From Roseivirga sp. 4D4 (GTDB lineage: Bacteria > Bacteroidota > Bacteroidia > Cytophagales > Cyclobacteriaceae), in NCBI RefSeq assembly GCF_001747095.1, contig NZ_MDGP01000001.1, positions 3,455,001-3,519,000 on the forward strand: 64,000 bases of DNA, given 5' to 3'. This document shows, piece after piece, positions 49,602 to 58,188 of this stretch; the stretch's first letter is position 1; every line of letters begins with the position of its first letter. A model generated the notes under the pieces. It searched no databases. It was not told the DNA's origin and worked only from the letters and a program-made list of their open reading frames with translations. The position numbers and the translations under genes were made by a program.

Positions 49602-52253
49602 TTATTCAGTTCTTAAATTGTCTATTGGGTTAGTGTTCGCCACTTTGAGGGATTGAAAACTCACCGTTATCCATGATAGCACTAGCATGAGTAAACAGGC
49701 TAAAACATAGATTAATGGACTAATTTTGATGCGGTAGGCATAATCACTCAGCCATTGATTACTTAACCAATTTGCTACTGGTATGGCGATCAAACAGGCA
49801 ATTCCAACTAGCAGCGTGAAGCCTCCAATCATTTTCTTGAAGAGTTGTATAGATCTAGCTCCCAGGACCTTTCTTATACCCATTTCTTTCTGACGTTGCT
49901 GTGCCATAAATGAGGCTAGACCTACGAGTCCTAAAATGGCCACTAGAACTGCCAATGTTGAAAAGGAATTGACTAGACCTTTGAGTTGAGTTTCCTTTTG
50001 GTAAAGGTTTCTATAGTCCTCACTTGCTAAACGCGCTATAAATGGTTGGCCTCCAGAGTGTTCGTTCCATATAGCTTCTAATGTTGATAGGGCTTCAGAG
50101 GGGCTGCCTGTAAACTTTACTGACAAGGTCCATGGATCGTAACCTTTATAAAACATCAGTGGCTTGATAGTCTCTTTCATAGAGCTGAAATGGAAGTCTC
50201 TAACCATACCGATCACATTCATATTATAGACTTGACCCCTAACTTTCCACTGTAAACTTTGACCAATTGGGTCGTCCATTTGTAATGCCTGAGCCATACT
50301 CTGATTTATGATCACCGCATTACTATCTGAAGCAAGTCCGTTTTCATAATTTCTACCCCTAATAACATCCATGCCCATGGTAGGAATGTAAGCTTCGTTA
50401 ATAGCCCAGCTTTGTGCATTTACTGTTTGTATTTCCCCTTTTTCATCAATCTTATCCACATAGTATTCTCTTCTGGTACCTTTGATGGGGGTGTAATCTG
50501 TTCGACTAAAATTGAGAATATTCGGACTCGCTTCTAGTTCATTCCTAATGGCCGTTTCTCCTCTGTCGTAACGGGTCAGGTCCATAACTTCCAAGTTGAT
50601 CAATTCATCTTTTTCAAAGCCCAAAGGCTTGTCCATAACATAATCCAACTGATTGTTAATCACGATTGTGGAAATGGCCAAAAACGTGGAAATAGAGAAC
50701 TGTAAAACGACAAGTCCACTTCTTAACCAAGCCTTGCTCCCACTTTTGCCCTCTTGTCCTTTGAGACTTTTAACTGGATTAAAAGAGGAGAGTACTATGG
50801 CCGGATAAAAGCCGGCAACTATACCTATCACTACGGCACCGATTATCATGACGAGCCATAATGGTGTTGCACCTCCCATGTCAAAGCTCATATTTGTACC
50901 TGCTAGTCTGTTAAAATAGGGTAACGTGAGAAATGCCAGCAGCCCCGATACTGTGAAGGCAGCAAAGCTGTAAAGACTTGATTCGAAGAGAAACTGCGTG
51001 ATGAGTTGTTGGCGTTGAGAGCCCATTACTTTTCTAACGCCTACTTCTTTAGCTCTGAGTGCGGCACGCGCGGTACTCAGGTTGACAAAGTTGATACTCG
51101 CTATCAGTAAAATGATGATGCCAATCAAGGAGATTGTTCTTACATTTTCAATACTTCCATTGACCTGAAATTCTCTGGGCAGGTTAGATTTTAAATGAAT
51201 ATCTACAAGAGGTTGAAGATAAAATCGGGCATGATTACCCTCAGAATTGATAAGGTCGGCAGGTACCTGGAACCAGCTTTCCATCAGTGGTTTCATGTGG
51301 GTTTCAAGAGCCGCATTCAATTTTGACTCTATTTGTTTAGGGTCTGTTCCTGACTTAAGTTGTAAATAGGTGTAAGAGTTGAGGTTGTTCCAACCATAGT
51401 CATATCTGCTGGTCTGGTACGCATGTGACATGATCAGGTCAAACTTGAAATGCGAGTTTTCAACCATGTCTTCGTAGACCCCCTTGACGATGAAGTCAGC
51501 ATTGTTATAAGAAACCGTCTTGCCAAGGGCGTCTTCTCCAGGGAAGAGGTGTTCAGACATAGACTCTGAAATGACCATCGTTTTTGGTTCGTCCAAGGCA
51601 CCTTCTGGGTTCCCTGAGACAAAAGAAAATGAGAATATCTCGAGTAATTCGCTGGTGGCATAGGTTACATTCAAAACCTGCATCTGTATTTCTTCCAGGT
51701 CAACTACAGTTTTAAATTGCCCGACCATGAGACGTGCTGCATTTTCTACCTCCGGTACAGTTTCGAGCATATGCTCGGCTAATACTACTGGAGCAGTAGG
51801 CGTATGAATTTCACGATCTCCTAATTTCATGTCGGTGACCACCCGATAAATGTCCTTAGAATTTGGAAAGTGTTTATCTACATTATATTCCTGTCTGACA
51901 TAAAGAAAGATGAGTAAGCAGGAGGTAATGCCCACAATCAGACCGGAGAGGTTGAGGAACGAATAGAGAGAATGCTTTTTAAAGTTTCTCAGCGCGATGG
52001 TTATATAATTTTTGAACATAACAGTGTTGTTTGATATTTGAGCGACCCTTTTTAAGGCAAAGGGTCTTAAAAAATTTAGTGCATGGAACCAATAGAATAC
52101 ATCGGATTTCCATTTCGGATGATCTTCTCGGAGCACTTGATAATGCTCTAAAAGATCCCCTTCTATTTCTTCCAGCAGACTGCCCTTACACACCACATGC
52201 AAAATCCAGTTTGCCAACCTTGGTGGCTTATGCAATTTTAGTTCAGGCGACAC
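49602..52253 (-). CDS. FtsX-like ABC permease with second type of prefix domain
   Basis: This 883-residue protein has the prefix domain at 1-80 (LANWILHVVCKGSLLEEIEG, DLLEHYQVLREDHPKWKSDV) and a MacB-like body, with coupling motifs LRAKEVGVRKVMGS and QRQKEMGIRKVLGARS and an end NLRTE. It starts at a GTG (52251-52253) inside the end of the PadR gene, overlapping it by 11 nt, so translation is coupled. It is the first permease of the operon PadR-permease-permease-permease (52590 down to 44334). No ATPase gene lies in the operon. Confidence 0.93.
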   Translation of the reverse strand: MSPELKLHKPPRLANWILHVVCKGSLLEEIEGDLLEHYQVLREDHPKWKSDVFYWFHALNFLRPFALKRVAQISNNTVMFKNYITIALRNFKKHSLYSFLNLSGLIVGITSCLLIFLYVRQEYNVDKHFPNSKDIYRVVTDMKLGDREIHTPTAPVVLAEHMLETVPEVENAARLMVGQFKTVVDLEEIQMQVLNVTYATSELLEIFSFSFVSGNPEGALDEPKTMVISESMSEHLFPGEDALGKTVSYNNADFIVKGVYEDMVENSHFKFDLIMSHAYQTSRYDYGWNNLNSYTYLQLKSGTDPKQIESKLNAALETHMKPLMESWFQVPADLINSEGNHARFYLQPLVDIHLKSNLPREFQVNGSIENVRTISLIGIIILLIASINFVNLSTARAALRAKEVGVRKVMGSQRQQLITQFLFESSLYSFAAFTVSGLLAFLTLPYFNRLAGTNMSFDMGGATPLWLVMIIGAVVIGIVAGFYPAIVLSSFNPVKSLKGQEGKSGSKAWLRSGLVVLQFSISTFLAISTIVINNQLDYVMDKPLGFEKDELINLEVMDLTRYDRGETAIRNELEASPNILNFSRTDYTPIKGTRREYYVDKIDEKGEIQTVNAQSWAINEAYIPTMGMDVIRGRNYENGLASDSNAVIINQSMAQALQMDDPIGQSLQWKVRGQVYNMNVIGMVRDFHFSSMKETIKPLMFYKGYDPWTLSVKFTGSPSEALSTLEAIWNEHSGGQPFIARLASEDYRNLYQKETQLKGLVNSFSTLAVLVAILGLVGLASFMAQQRQKEMGIRKVLGARSIQLFKKMIGGFTLLVGIACLIAIPVANWLSNQWLSDYAYRIKISPLIYVLACLLMLVLSWITVSFQSLKVANTNPIDNLRTE

Positions 52254-52590
52254 CGAAATTGAGCCCTTTAAGTGCTATCTCAGGAATTTGGTTGAAAAGA
52301 CCGTTTCGTAATTCATGGTTCTTTTCCAAAGCCCTTTTCCCATTAGCTGTAATCGAAAAGAGGCGTTTGCGTCTTCCCCCTCTTTCGTGGGTAGCTTCGG
52401 CTAACTCTGACTTTAAAAAACCCTTTTCCTGCAGTCGACTGAGGGATGAGTGTACTGCCCCAATCGCCACCTTTCTTTTGGTTTGGCTAATGATTTCTTC
52501 GCGAATGTTGAGACCATATGCTTCGGGGTGCAATACCCCTACAATCAATAAGACCAGCTCTTCAAATTCGCCTAATTGAGTTCCTTTCAT
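52243..52590 (-). CDS. PadR family transcriptional regulator
   Basis: This 115-residue PadR protein is a paralogue of the one at 40927-41265: LGEFEELVLLIVGVLHPEAY, KVAIGAVHSSLSRLQEKGFL (recognition helix and wing) and GRRKRLFSITANGKRAL. It heads the three-permease operon and overlaps the first permease gene by 11 nt. A long inverted repeat at 52633-52686, 43 bp before its start, is the likely autoregulatory operator. The inducing ligand is unknown. Confidence 0.95.
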   Translation of the reverse strand: MKGTQLGEFEELVLLIVGVLHPEAYGLNIREEIISQTKRKVAIGAVHSSLSRLQEKGFLKSELAEATHERGGRRKRLFSITANGKRALEKNHELRNGLFNQIPEIALKGLNFGVA

Positions 52591-52632
52591 TTTTATTTCT
52601 TTTTAGATACTCAGATAGAATTTTGATCAATC

Positions 52633-52686
52633 AAATTTCGTATTTGTAGAACAAACATATAAACAAAATCTACATTTATGAAATTT
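52633..52686. promoter_or_regulatory. Candidate PadR operator (18-bp imperfect inverted repeat)
   Basis: The arms AAATTTCGTATTTGTAGA (52633-52650) and TCTACATTTATGAAATTT (52669-52686) match at 15 of 18 positions across an 18-bp spacer. Each arm contains the TAWWTGTAG core seen twice at 41.3 kb and once at 44.2 kb. The position just upstream of the PadR gene fits a repressor site. Confidence 0.6.
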
Positions 52687-52692
52687 GACAAT

Positions 52693-52735
52693 AAAAAAAG
52701 CGTCACCGCAGCACGAAAACGAACCGCAATGACGC
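52693..52735 (-). terminator. Terminator of the DinB-like gene
   Basis: On the - strand GCGTCATTGC (52735-52726) pairs with GCGGTGACGC (52709-52700) in ten positions, two of them G-U, followed by seven Ts (52699-52693). It separates the DinB-like gene from the PadR operon. Confidence 0.8.
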
Positions 52736-52756
52736 CTTTAATTGGTGTGATAAATA

Positions 52757-53257
52757 CTATCTGTAACTCGGAGGAGTAATTCCTTTCATTCTCAAATAAG
52801 TGACAATTTGACCTCTGTGGTGCGTATTATGATCTAGATAAGACATAACACCCGCTGTAAAGGCATCATTAGATTCTTGCTCTAAAATGAATTTATTGAT
52901 GTCGTCAAATTTTTCGGTTGCCCATTTTACGAGCTCCTCTTTTGTCTTTGAATTTTCATCACCCGGAGCCCATTGTGCACCAGCACCTTGTTCCAGTGCT
53001 CTTCTGAAATAGTCAATGCTATAGGCGATATGATAAGCCTGAGCAGCAAAAGTACGCTGGTCTTCATTCGGTTTATAATCATAGCTTTCGGCTGGCATGG
53101 CTTCTAAAACTTCAATGGTGAAGGCTTTGGAAGCGTTTAGCCTATTCTTCATCCAGTCATACCCGCCATCTTCAGCAGGTTTCATAGAGGTAAATAAAAA
53201 AGTAGCTGACAAAATTAGCGTGAGCGCCACAGCTGATAGTTTGAAGGTAGTTTTCAT
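52757..53257 (-). CDS. DinB family protein with signal peptide
   Basis: This 166-residue protein has an N-terminal hydrophobic signal (residues 5-24), then the four-helix DinB fold with the metal-binding histidines at H76 (YHIAYSIDYF), H143 and H147 (DHNTHHRGQIVTYLR). DinB-like proteins bind a divalent metal and include thiol-dependent transferases and hydrolases; the reaction here is not known. Export to the periplasm is unusual for the classic cytoplasmic members but frequent among Bacteroidota copies. The gene is single and ends at its own terminator. Confidence 0.9.
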   Translation of the reverse strand: MKTTFKLSAVALTLILSATFLFTSMKPAEDGGYDWMKNRLNASKAFTIEVLEAMPAESYDYKPNEDQRTFAAQAYHIAYSIDYFRRALEQGAGAQWAPGDENSKTKEELVKWATEKFDDINKFILEQESNDAFTAGVMSYLDHNTHHRGQIVTYLRMKGITPPSYR

Positions 53258-53301
53258 GGTAGTTGTTTTTGTTAAACCTCAACTTTTTACGTGTATGAGA
53301 G

Positions 53302-53319
53302 CCCTTAGTTGCCTAAGGG
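53302..53319. terminator. Hairpin between recF and the DinB-like gene
   Basis: A perfect 7-bp stem (CCCTTAG at 53302-53308, CTAAGGG at 53313-53319) lies 25 bp after the recF stop, with a second short hairpin (GCTCA/TGAGC, 53329-53342) between. Neither has a good T run, so termination is only probable. Confidence 0.4.
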
Positions 53320-53343
53320 GATTATGAGGCTCAAAAATGAGCT

Positions 53344-54447
53344 TTAGGCAAGTAATTCCACCTGGCCCTGATCTATTGAGAAAAGCTTGACGTCCTGGTT
53401 AATCTCTTCAAAAATTGAAAGTGTTCTTTCGGGTCTCGCGTCCGTCACGAAGATTTGACCGAAGGTTTCTGAAGCTACCATTTCTACCAATTTGGTGATG
53501 CGAAAATCATCTAATTTATCGAAGATGTCATCTAACAAGAGAAGGGGTTTAATACCTTTCTTATCATATAGATAGTCGAAGTTGGCCAATTTGAGTGCAA
53601 TCAGATATGACTTTTGTTGCCCCTGAGAGCCAAACTTGCGAATGGGTTTTCCATTCATGAGAAAAGGAAAGTCATCTTTATGAATGCCGATGTTCGTTCT
53701 CTTTAGAATCAGGTCCTTTTTTAAGCTTTCAGCGAATAGTTCCCTAATGTTTTCAAAGAAGTGAGACTCGTACTGCAGATCGATTGCCTCACTTTCTTCT
53801 GACAGATTAGCGTAATGCCCGTTGACAAGCTTTTGAAAAGCCTTAAGGAATTGCTCTCGAACTTTGAAGATCTCACTTCCCAACTCGATCAGCTTTTCGG
53901 TAAAAGGCTGAAGTTGATCAGCATCAAAGAAGTCTCTTTCGGCAAACTGTTTCAGCAAACTATTACGCTGTTTTAAGGCGTGGTTGTATTGTATCAAGTT
54001 CTGAAGGTAGTGGCCATCTACTTGAGAGATGATTGCGTCAAAGAACTTTCGTCTGTCTTCGCTTGTCCCTCGAATTACGTCTGTATCATTGGGTGCAATA
54101 AGTACCACTGGAAACTTACCAACATGTTCACTGGCCCGCTTATAAGGCTTATCATCCAATTTGACGAGCTTCTTTTTGCCAAGCTGAAGGCCACAAATTA
54201 CAGTTCTGGATTTTTCTTCGAGTTCAAAATTTCCTCGTACTGAGAAAAAAGATTCATCGTGAAGAACACATTGCTGATCCTGAGATTGAGAGGCGCTCTT
54301 GGTGAAAGACAAATAGAATATGGCGTCCAAAAGGTTAGTTTTTCCACTTCCATTTTTGCCAAGAAAGCAATTGATTTCCCTTGAAAACTCTAGCTGAGCA
54401 GAAGGGTAATTTTTGAAATTGGAGAGCCTTAACGATTCGAGGTGCAT
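53344..54447 (-). CDS. recF: DNA replication and repair protein RecF
   Basis: This 367-residue SMC-like ATPase helps load RecA at gaps together with RecO and RecR. It shows Walker A GKNGSGKTN (in CFLGKNGSGKTNLLDAIFYL), the RecF-specific VVLIAPNDTDVIRGTSEDRR, the signature FGSQGQQKS and Walker B LLLLDDIFDKLD. I use the ATG at 54445-54447 (MHLESLRLSNFKNY), which fits family starts; the open frame reaches a TTG three codons upstream. It is divergent from the pyruvate dehydrogenase gene, with 90 bp between. Length is normal. Confidence 0.96.
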   Translation of the reverse strand: MHLESLRLSNFKNYPSAQLEFSREINCFLGKNGSGKTNLLDAIFYLSFTKSASQSQDQQCVLHDESFFSVRGNFELEEKSRTVICGLQLGKKKLVKLDDKPYKRASEHVGKFPVVLIAPNDTDVIRGTSEDRRKFFDAIISQVDGHYLQNLIQYNHALKQRNSLLKQFAERDFFDADQLQPFTEKLIELGSEIFKVREQFLKAFQKLVNGHYANLSEESEAIDLQYESHFFENIRELFAESLKKDLILKRTNIGIHKDDFPFLMNGKPIRKFGSQGQQKSYLIALKLANFDYLYDKKGIKPLLLLDDIFDKLDDFRITKLVEMVASETFGQIFVTDARPERTLSIFEEINQDVKLFSIDQGQVELLA

Positions 54448-54537
54448 TAATTTCAAAGTTGAGGGTTTTTGTCTTATTTTCGCACTCCTGTTTTAATAAA
54501 TGAAGATAAGAGGTTAATCCTCCGAAAATATAAAGCT

Positions 54538-55569
54538 ATGGCTGCAACGAAAGGAACAAGCAAAGCAAAGGCGACTAAAAAACCTAAATTTTCTAAAGAC
54601 CAATACATGTTCTGGTTTGAGAATATGTTGTTTCAAAGAAGGTTTGAAGAAAAGGCAGGTCAGCTTTACGGACAGCAAAAAATTAAGGGCTTCTGCCATT
54701 TATACATTGGACAAGAGGCCTGTTCTAGTGGATCGGTAAGTGCATTAAAAGAAGGCGATAAGTGGATCACCGCTTATCGTGATCATGGCCAACCGCTGGC
54801 ATTGGGTTCTGACCCTAAAAAAGTGATGGCCGAATTAATGGCAAAGGCCACGGGTATCTCAAAAGGAAAAGGAGGTTCGATGCACATGTTTGACAAAGAG
54901 AAAGGCTTCTTTGGAGGACATGGTATTGTAGGTGGTCAGGTACCATTAGGTGCTGGAATTGCCTTCGCTGAAAAATACAATAAGACAGACAATCTGTGTA
55001 TTTGTATGATGGGAGATGGTGCCGTGAGACAAGGTGCCTTTCACGAAGCCTTGAATATGGCAATGACCTGGAAGCTGCCTGTGATTTTCGTTATAGAGAA
55101 TAACGGTTATGCCATGGGTACTTCTGTTGAAAGAACTTCAAATGTAAGAGAGCTTTATACATTGGGTGAAGCCTTCGATATGCCATCTGCACCAGTTGAT
55201 GCAATGAATCCAGAAAACGTGCACGTAGCAGTTGAAGAAGCTGCTGATCGTGCCAGAAGAGGGGATGGACCGACATTGCTTGAGTTCAGAACTTATAGAT
55301 ACAAAGGACACTCCATGTCTGACCCTGCTAAGTACCGCAGCAAAGAAGAGGTTGCAGAATATAAAGACAGAGATCCAATTGAGTTTGTAAGAGCTAAGAT
55401 TTTGGACAATAAATGGGCTTCTGAAGAAGATTTGAAGGCTATTGATGTTAAAATCAAAGCTGAGGTTGAAGAGTGTGTCAAGTTTGGAGAAGAGTCTCCT
55501 TATCCTGATCCTTCAGAAGCATACAAAGATGTATACGTTCAGGAAGACTATCCTTATATAATGGAATAG
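54538..55569 (+). CDS. pdhA: Pyruvate dehydrogenase E1 component, alpha subunit
   Basis: This 343-residue protein is the alpha subunit of the thiamine diphosphate-dependent E1 enzyme that decarboxylates pyruvate. The cofactor motif GDGAVRQGAFHEALNMA ending in IENN is clear, together with YRDHGQPLALG, GKGGSMHMFD and the phosphorylation-loop region RYKGHSMSDPAKYRS. The ATG at 54538 gives a standard N-terminus with a basic, Ala/Lys-rich lead; the frame is open upstream to a TTG at 54469, but that stretch looks like leader DNA. The beta subunit and E2 genes are not next to it, unlike in many bacteria. Confidence 0.95.
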   Translation: MAATKGTSKAKATKKPKFSKDQYMFWFENMLFQRRFEEKAGQLYGQQKIKGFCHLYIGQEACSSGSVSALKEGDKWITAYRDHGQPLALGSDPKKVMAELMAKATGISKGKGGSMHMFDKEKGFFGGHGIVGGQVPLGAGIAFAEKYNKTDNLCICMMGDGAVRQGAFHEALNMAMTWKLPVIFVIENNGYAMGTSVERTSNVRELYTLGEAFDMPSAPVDAMNPENVHVAVEEAADRARRGDGPTLLEFRTYRYKGHSMSDPAKYRSKEEVAEYKDRDPIEFVRAKILDNKWASEEDLKAIDVKIKAEVEECVKFGEESPYPDPSEAYKDVYVQEDYPYIME

Positions 55570-55580
55570 GTTTTAAAGCC

Positions 55581-55608
55581 TTGTTATTCAACATTTTCTT
55601 TATATTTG
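55581..55608 (+). promoter_or_regulatory. Bacteroidota-type promoter for the TPR protein gene
   Basis: TTG (55581-55583), a 17-bp spacer and TATATTTG (55601-55608) match the TTG-N17-TAnnTTTG consensus exactly. Transcription would start near 55615, about 12 nt before the ATG at 55627. This also rules out the in-frame TTG at 55606 as translation start, because it lies in the promoter. Confidence 0.75.
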
Positions 55609-55626
55609 CGACCTAATTTTCAAGAG

Positions 55627-56316
55627 ATGGCGAAGAATAATTCTTCAGAGGAGACAAAAACCACCAAAAAATCAGCGAATTCAGTTGAGGAATTCAAAAA
55701 AGAGGTGGGCCCAATCGGGTTTATTGGAGCGATTGTAGGCTTAATCGTTCTAGTGGGAGCAGCTGTTATTTTCTTCCTTGATTACAAGAAAGATCAGAAA
55801 AACGACAGTGCTCAAAACGAGATTTTCCAAGCACAGTATTACTACGAGAACGATAGTATCGAGTCGGCTCTATTAGGAGACGGTCGAAGCCTTGGCTTTT
55901 TGGATATCATTGACATTTATAGTGGTACTGAAGTGGCTAACCTTGCACACTTCTATGCTGGTGCTTCTTACCTTAAGCAAAGAAATTATGCTGAGGCGAT
56001 TGAATACCTCGAGAAGTTCAGCACTTCAGAAGAGATTGTTCAGGCTAGGGCGAATAAGTTGTTAGGTGATGCTTACATGGAGCAAGGAAACTTCACAACT
56101 GCCGCTAAGAACTATATGGATGCAGCAGAAACTGTTGATGACGAGTTCTTTGCACCTGGTTATTTGCTAAGCGCATCTTTGGCTTATGAAAAAGCTTCTG
56201 ACCTTACTGGTGCGATTAGAGCCTTAGATCAGATTATTGATAATTACAAGGAGGCCTCAGAATACACTGAAGCTCGAAAACATAAGGCCAGACTAGAAGT
56301 CCTTGCCGGAAATTGA
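55627..56316 (+). CDS. Membrane-anchored tetratricopeptide repeat protein
   Basis: This 229-residue protein has a basic, charged N-terminus (about 27 residues), one TM helix (PIGFIGAIVGLIVLVGAAVI and following) and a periplasmic helical part with TPR-like pairs: LAHFYAGASYLKQRNYAEAI, ANKLLGDAYMEQGNFTTAAK and SASLAYEKASDLTGAIRALD. The layout resembles YfgM-type inner-membrane TPR proteins, which work with envelope chaperones; the role here is inferred only from layout. It has its own promoter and terminator. Confidence 0.88.
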   Translation: MAKNNSSEETKTTKKSANSVEEFKKEVGPIGFIGAIVGLIVLVGAAVIFFLDYKKDQKNDSAQNEIFQAQYYYENDSIESALLGDGRSLGFLDIIDIYSGTEVANLAHFYAGASYLKQRNYAEAIEYLEKFSTSEEIVQARANKLLGDAYMEQGNFTTAAKNYMDAAETVDDEFFAPGYLLSASLAYEKASDLTGAIRALDQIIDNYKEASEYTEARKHKARLEVLAGN

Positions 56317-56338
56317 ATTTAAAAGAAAATTGAATTAG

Positions 56339-56368
56339 AAGGTAAGGCGTAATGTCTTACCTTTTTTT
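56339..56368 (+). terminator. Rho-independent terminator
   Basis: AAGGTAAG (56339-56346) and CTTACCTT (56356-56363) form an 8-bp stem followed by a T7 run. It ends the TPR protein gene, 13 bp before the ribH start. Confidence 0.8.
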
Positions 56369-56380
56369 GTTTATAGAACT

Positions 56381-56857
56381 ATGGCATCAAGCGTAAAAAA
56401 CCTAAGCGATTACAGTAGTAAGAATGTAAAAGACATCAGCGAAAGCACTTTCGCCATTGTGGTGTCGGAATGGAATGAAGAAGTTACAGAAGCCCTCTAT
56501 CAAGGTGCTTTTGAAACTTTGGTGCGTCATGGAGCTCAAAAATCGAATATCATTCGAAAGAGTGTACCAGGCAGTTTCGAGCTTTCATTAGGCGCACAGT
56601 GGATGGCAAAAGAAGAAGCGATTGATGCGGTGATCTGTATTGGTTGTGTCGTTCAGGGTGAAACCAAACACTTTGATTTCATTTGCGATGCGGTGGCACA
56701 TGGCATCACCAATGTCTCATTGAAGTATGACAAGCCTGTAATATTTGGTGTGCTTACACCCAATACCCAAAAACAAGCTTTGGATAGAGCAGGTGGAAAA
56801 CATGGTAACAAGGGCGATGAAGCTGCCATTACCGCAATAAAAATGTTGGGCTTCTAA
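56381..56857 (+). CDS. ribH: 6,7-dimethyl-8-ribityllumazine synthase
   Basis: This 158-residue enzyme makes the lumazine precursor of riboflavin from the ribityl-uracil and dihydroxybutanone phosphate. Family motifs are VVSEWNEEVTEALYQGA, the VPGSFELSLGAQW substrate loop, IGCVVQGETKHFDFICDAVA with the catalytic His, and FGVLTPNTQKQALDRAGGKH. The length is normal. It follows a terminator, so it needs its own start signal, and precedes lysC by 7 bp, suggesting a two-gene unit. Confidence 0.96.
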   Translation: MASSVKNLSDYSSKNVKDISESTFAIVVSEWNEEVTEALYQGAFETLVRHGAQKSNIIRKSVPGSFELSLGAQWMAKEEAIDAVICIGCVVQGETKHFDFICDAVAHGITNVSLKYDKPVIFGVLTPNTQKQALDRAGGKHGNKGDEAAITAIKMLGF

Positions 56858-56864
56858 TCAAGCA

Positions 56865-58187
56865 ATGATGCAGGTATTAAAGTTTGGAGGTACTTCAGTT
56901 GGAAGACCTGATCGGATGAAGTCTGTAGCGGAAATTATTACCCGCAATGATGAGCCTAAGATTGTCGTATTGTCGGCTCTGTCTGGTACTACCAACGCTT
57001 TGGTGAGTATTGGTCAGTCGCTTGCCGATGACGACAAAAATGGGGCCCTCAAAAAAATTGATGCGCTTCATTCCCACTACAATAGCTTCATAAAGGACTT
57101 GCTATCCTCGGAAGCAAAGCGAAAGGAGGCAGAAGCTATAATTGAAGAGCATTTTGAGTTCTTTGGTATTACCTTAAAAATATCCTTCAACGAAGCATTG
57201 AATCGAGATATTTTGGCTCAAGGAGAGCTGATGTCTACGAAACTATTCACACTCTACCTGCAAGAATCGGGAATCAATGCCGCTTTATTGCCGGCCCTTG
57301 ATTTTATGAGGACGAACGAGGCAGGTGAACCAGATTTAGACTTGATTGCCGATCGCCTGGCAGATAAGCTAAAGGCATATGAGGGTATTCCCTTACTGAT
57401 CACCCAAGGCTACATTTGTAAGAACTATAAGGGGGAAATTGACAACCTCCAACGGGGAGGAAGTGACTACACGGCATCTCTGATTGGTGCTGCCGCACGT
57501 GCTGATGAAATCCAAATCTGGACAGATATTGACGGTATGCATAACAATGACCCAAGAGTCGTTGACAAAACATATCCGATAGCCGAACTGTCCTTCGATG
57601 AGGCAGCGGAGCTAGCCTACTTTGGCGCTAAGATTCTGCATCCCGCATCTATATGGCCGGCCCAGAAATTTGGAATCCCCGTCAAGCTGTTGAATACCAT
57701 GCAGCCAGAAGCAAAGGGCACGATCATCAGCAAGTCCACAATTTCTGCTGATGTGAAAGCCTTGGCAGCCAAGGATGGTATTACCGCCATAAAGGTTAAG
57801 TCGACTCGTATGTTATTGGCCTATGGTTTCTTGAGAAAGATCTTCGAGATTTTTGAAAAGTATCGTACACCGATCGATATGATCACCACTTCAGAGGTTG
57901 CCGTTTCTGTCACCATTGATGAGGACGATAACCTTGAGAAAATTACCAGTGAATTGAGTCAATTTGGACAGGTGGAAATCGATACGAACCAGACGATTAT
58001 CTGTGTGGTAGGAAACTTTGTGGCAGAACAGAAGGGAATCGTGAATAAAATCTTCGAGTCACTTACGGATATTCCGATTCGAATGATTTCCTATGGTGGA
58101 AGCCGTCATAATATTTCTTTACTCACGGATAGTGCCAATAAGGAAAGAGCCCTCAAAAAGCTAAATGAACACCTTTTCGGATTGTAA
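56865..58187 (+). CDS. lysC: Aspartate kinase (monofunctional)
   Basis: This 440-residue enzyme phosphorylates aspartate, the first step towards lysine, threonine and methionine. The kinase motif LKFGGTSVG lies at the N-terminus, followed by GRGSDYT-like RGGSDYTASLIGAA and WTDIDGMHNNDPRVV. Two ACT domains at about 300-440 provide feedback control (IKVKSTRMLLAYGFLRKIFE, VSVTIDEDDNLEKI). No homoserine dehydrogenase domain is fused. ATG at 56865 and 56868 are both possible starts; the second leaves the usual MQVLKFGG. It starts 7 bp after ribH and ends 1 bp from a convergent gene. Confidence 0.96.
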   Translation: MMQVLKFGGTSVGRPDRMKSVAEIITRNDEPKIVVLSALSGTTNALVSIGQSLADDDKNGALKKIDALHSHYNSFIKDLLSSEAKRKEAEAIIEEHFEFFGITLKISFNEALNRDILAQGELMSTKLFTLYLQESGINAALLPALDFMRTNEAGEPDLDLIADRLADKLKAYEGIPLLITQGYICKNYKGEIDNLQRGGSDYTASLIGAAARADEIQIWTDIDGMHNNDPRVVDKTYPIAELSFDEAAELAYFGAKILHPASIWPAQKFGIPVKLLNTMQPEAKGTIISKSTISADVKALAAKDGITAIKVKSTRMLLAYGFLRKIFEIFEKYRTPIDMITTSEVAVSVTIDEDDNLEKITSELSQFGQVEIDTNQTIICVVGNFVAEQKGIVNKIFESLTDIPIRMISYGGSRHNISLLTDSANKERALKKLNEHLFGL

Positions 58188-58188
58188 T

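Noticed and set aside
52031..52579. 182-codon + strand frame across PadR and the permease start
   Set aside because: Antisense to two well-supported genes and without recognisable domains.
54469..54537. TTG start extending pyruvate dehydrogenase E1 alpha by 23 residues
   Set aside because: The upstream part is not family-like, and the ATG at 54538 gives the usual N-terminus; similar TTG extensions were rejected for MoxR, RecF, SDR, the TPR protein and the permease at 60196.
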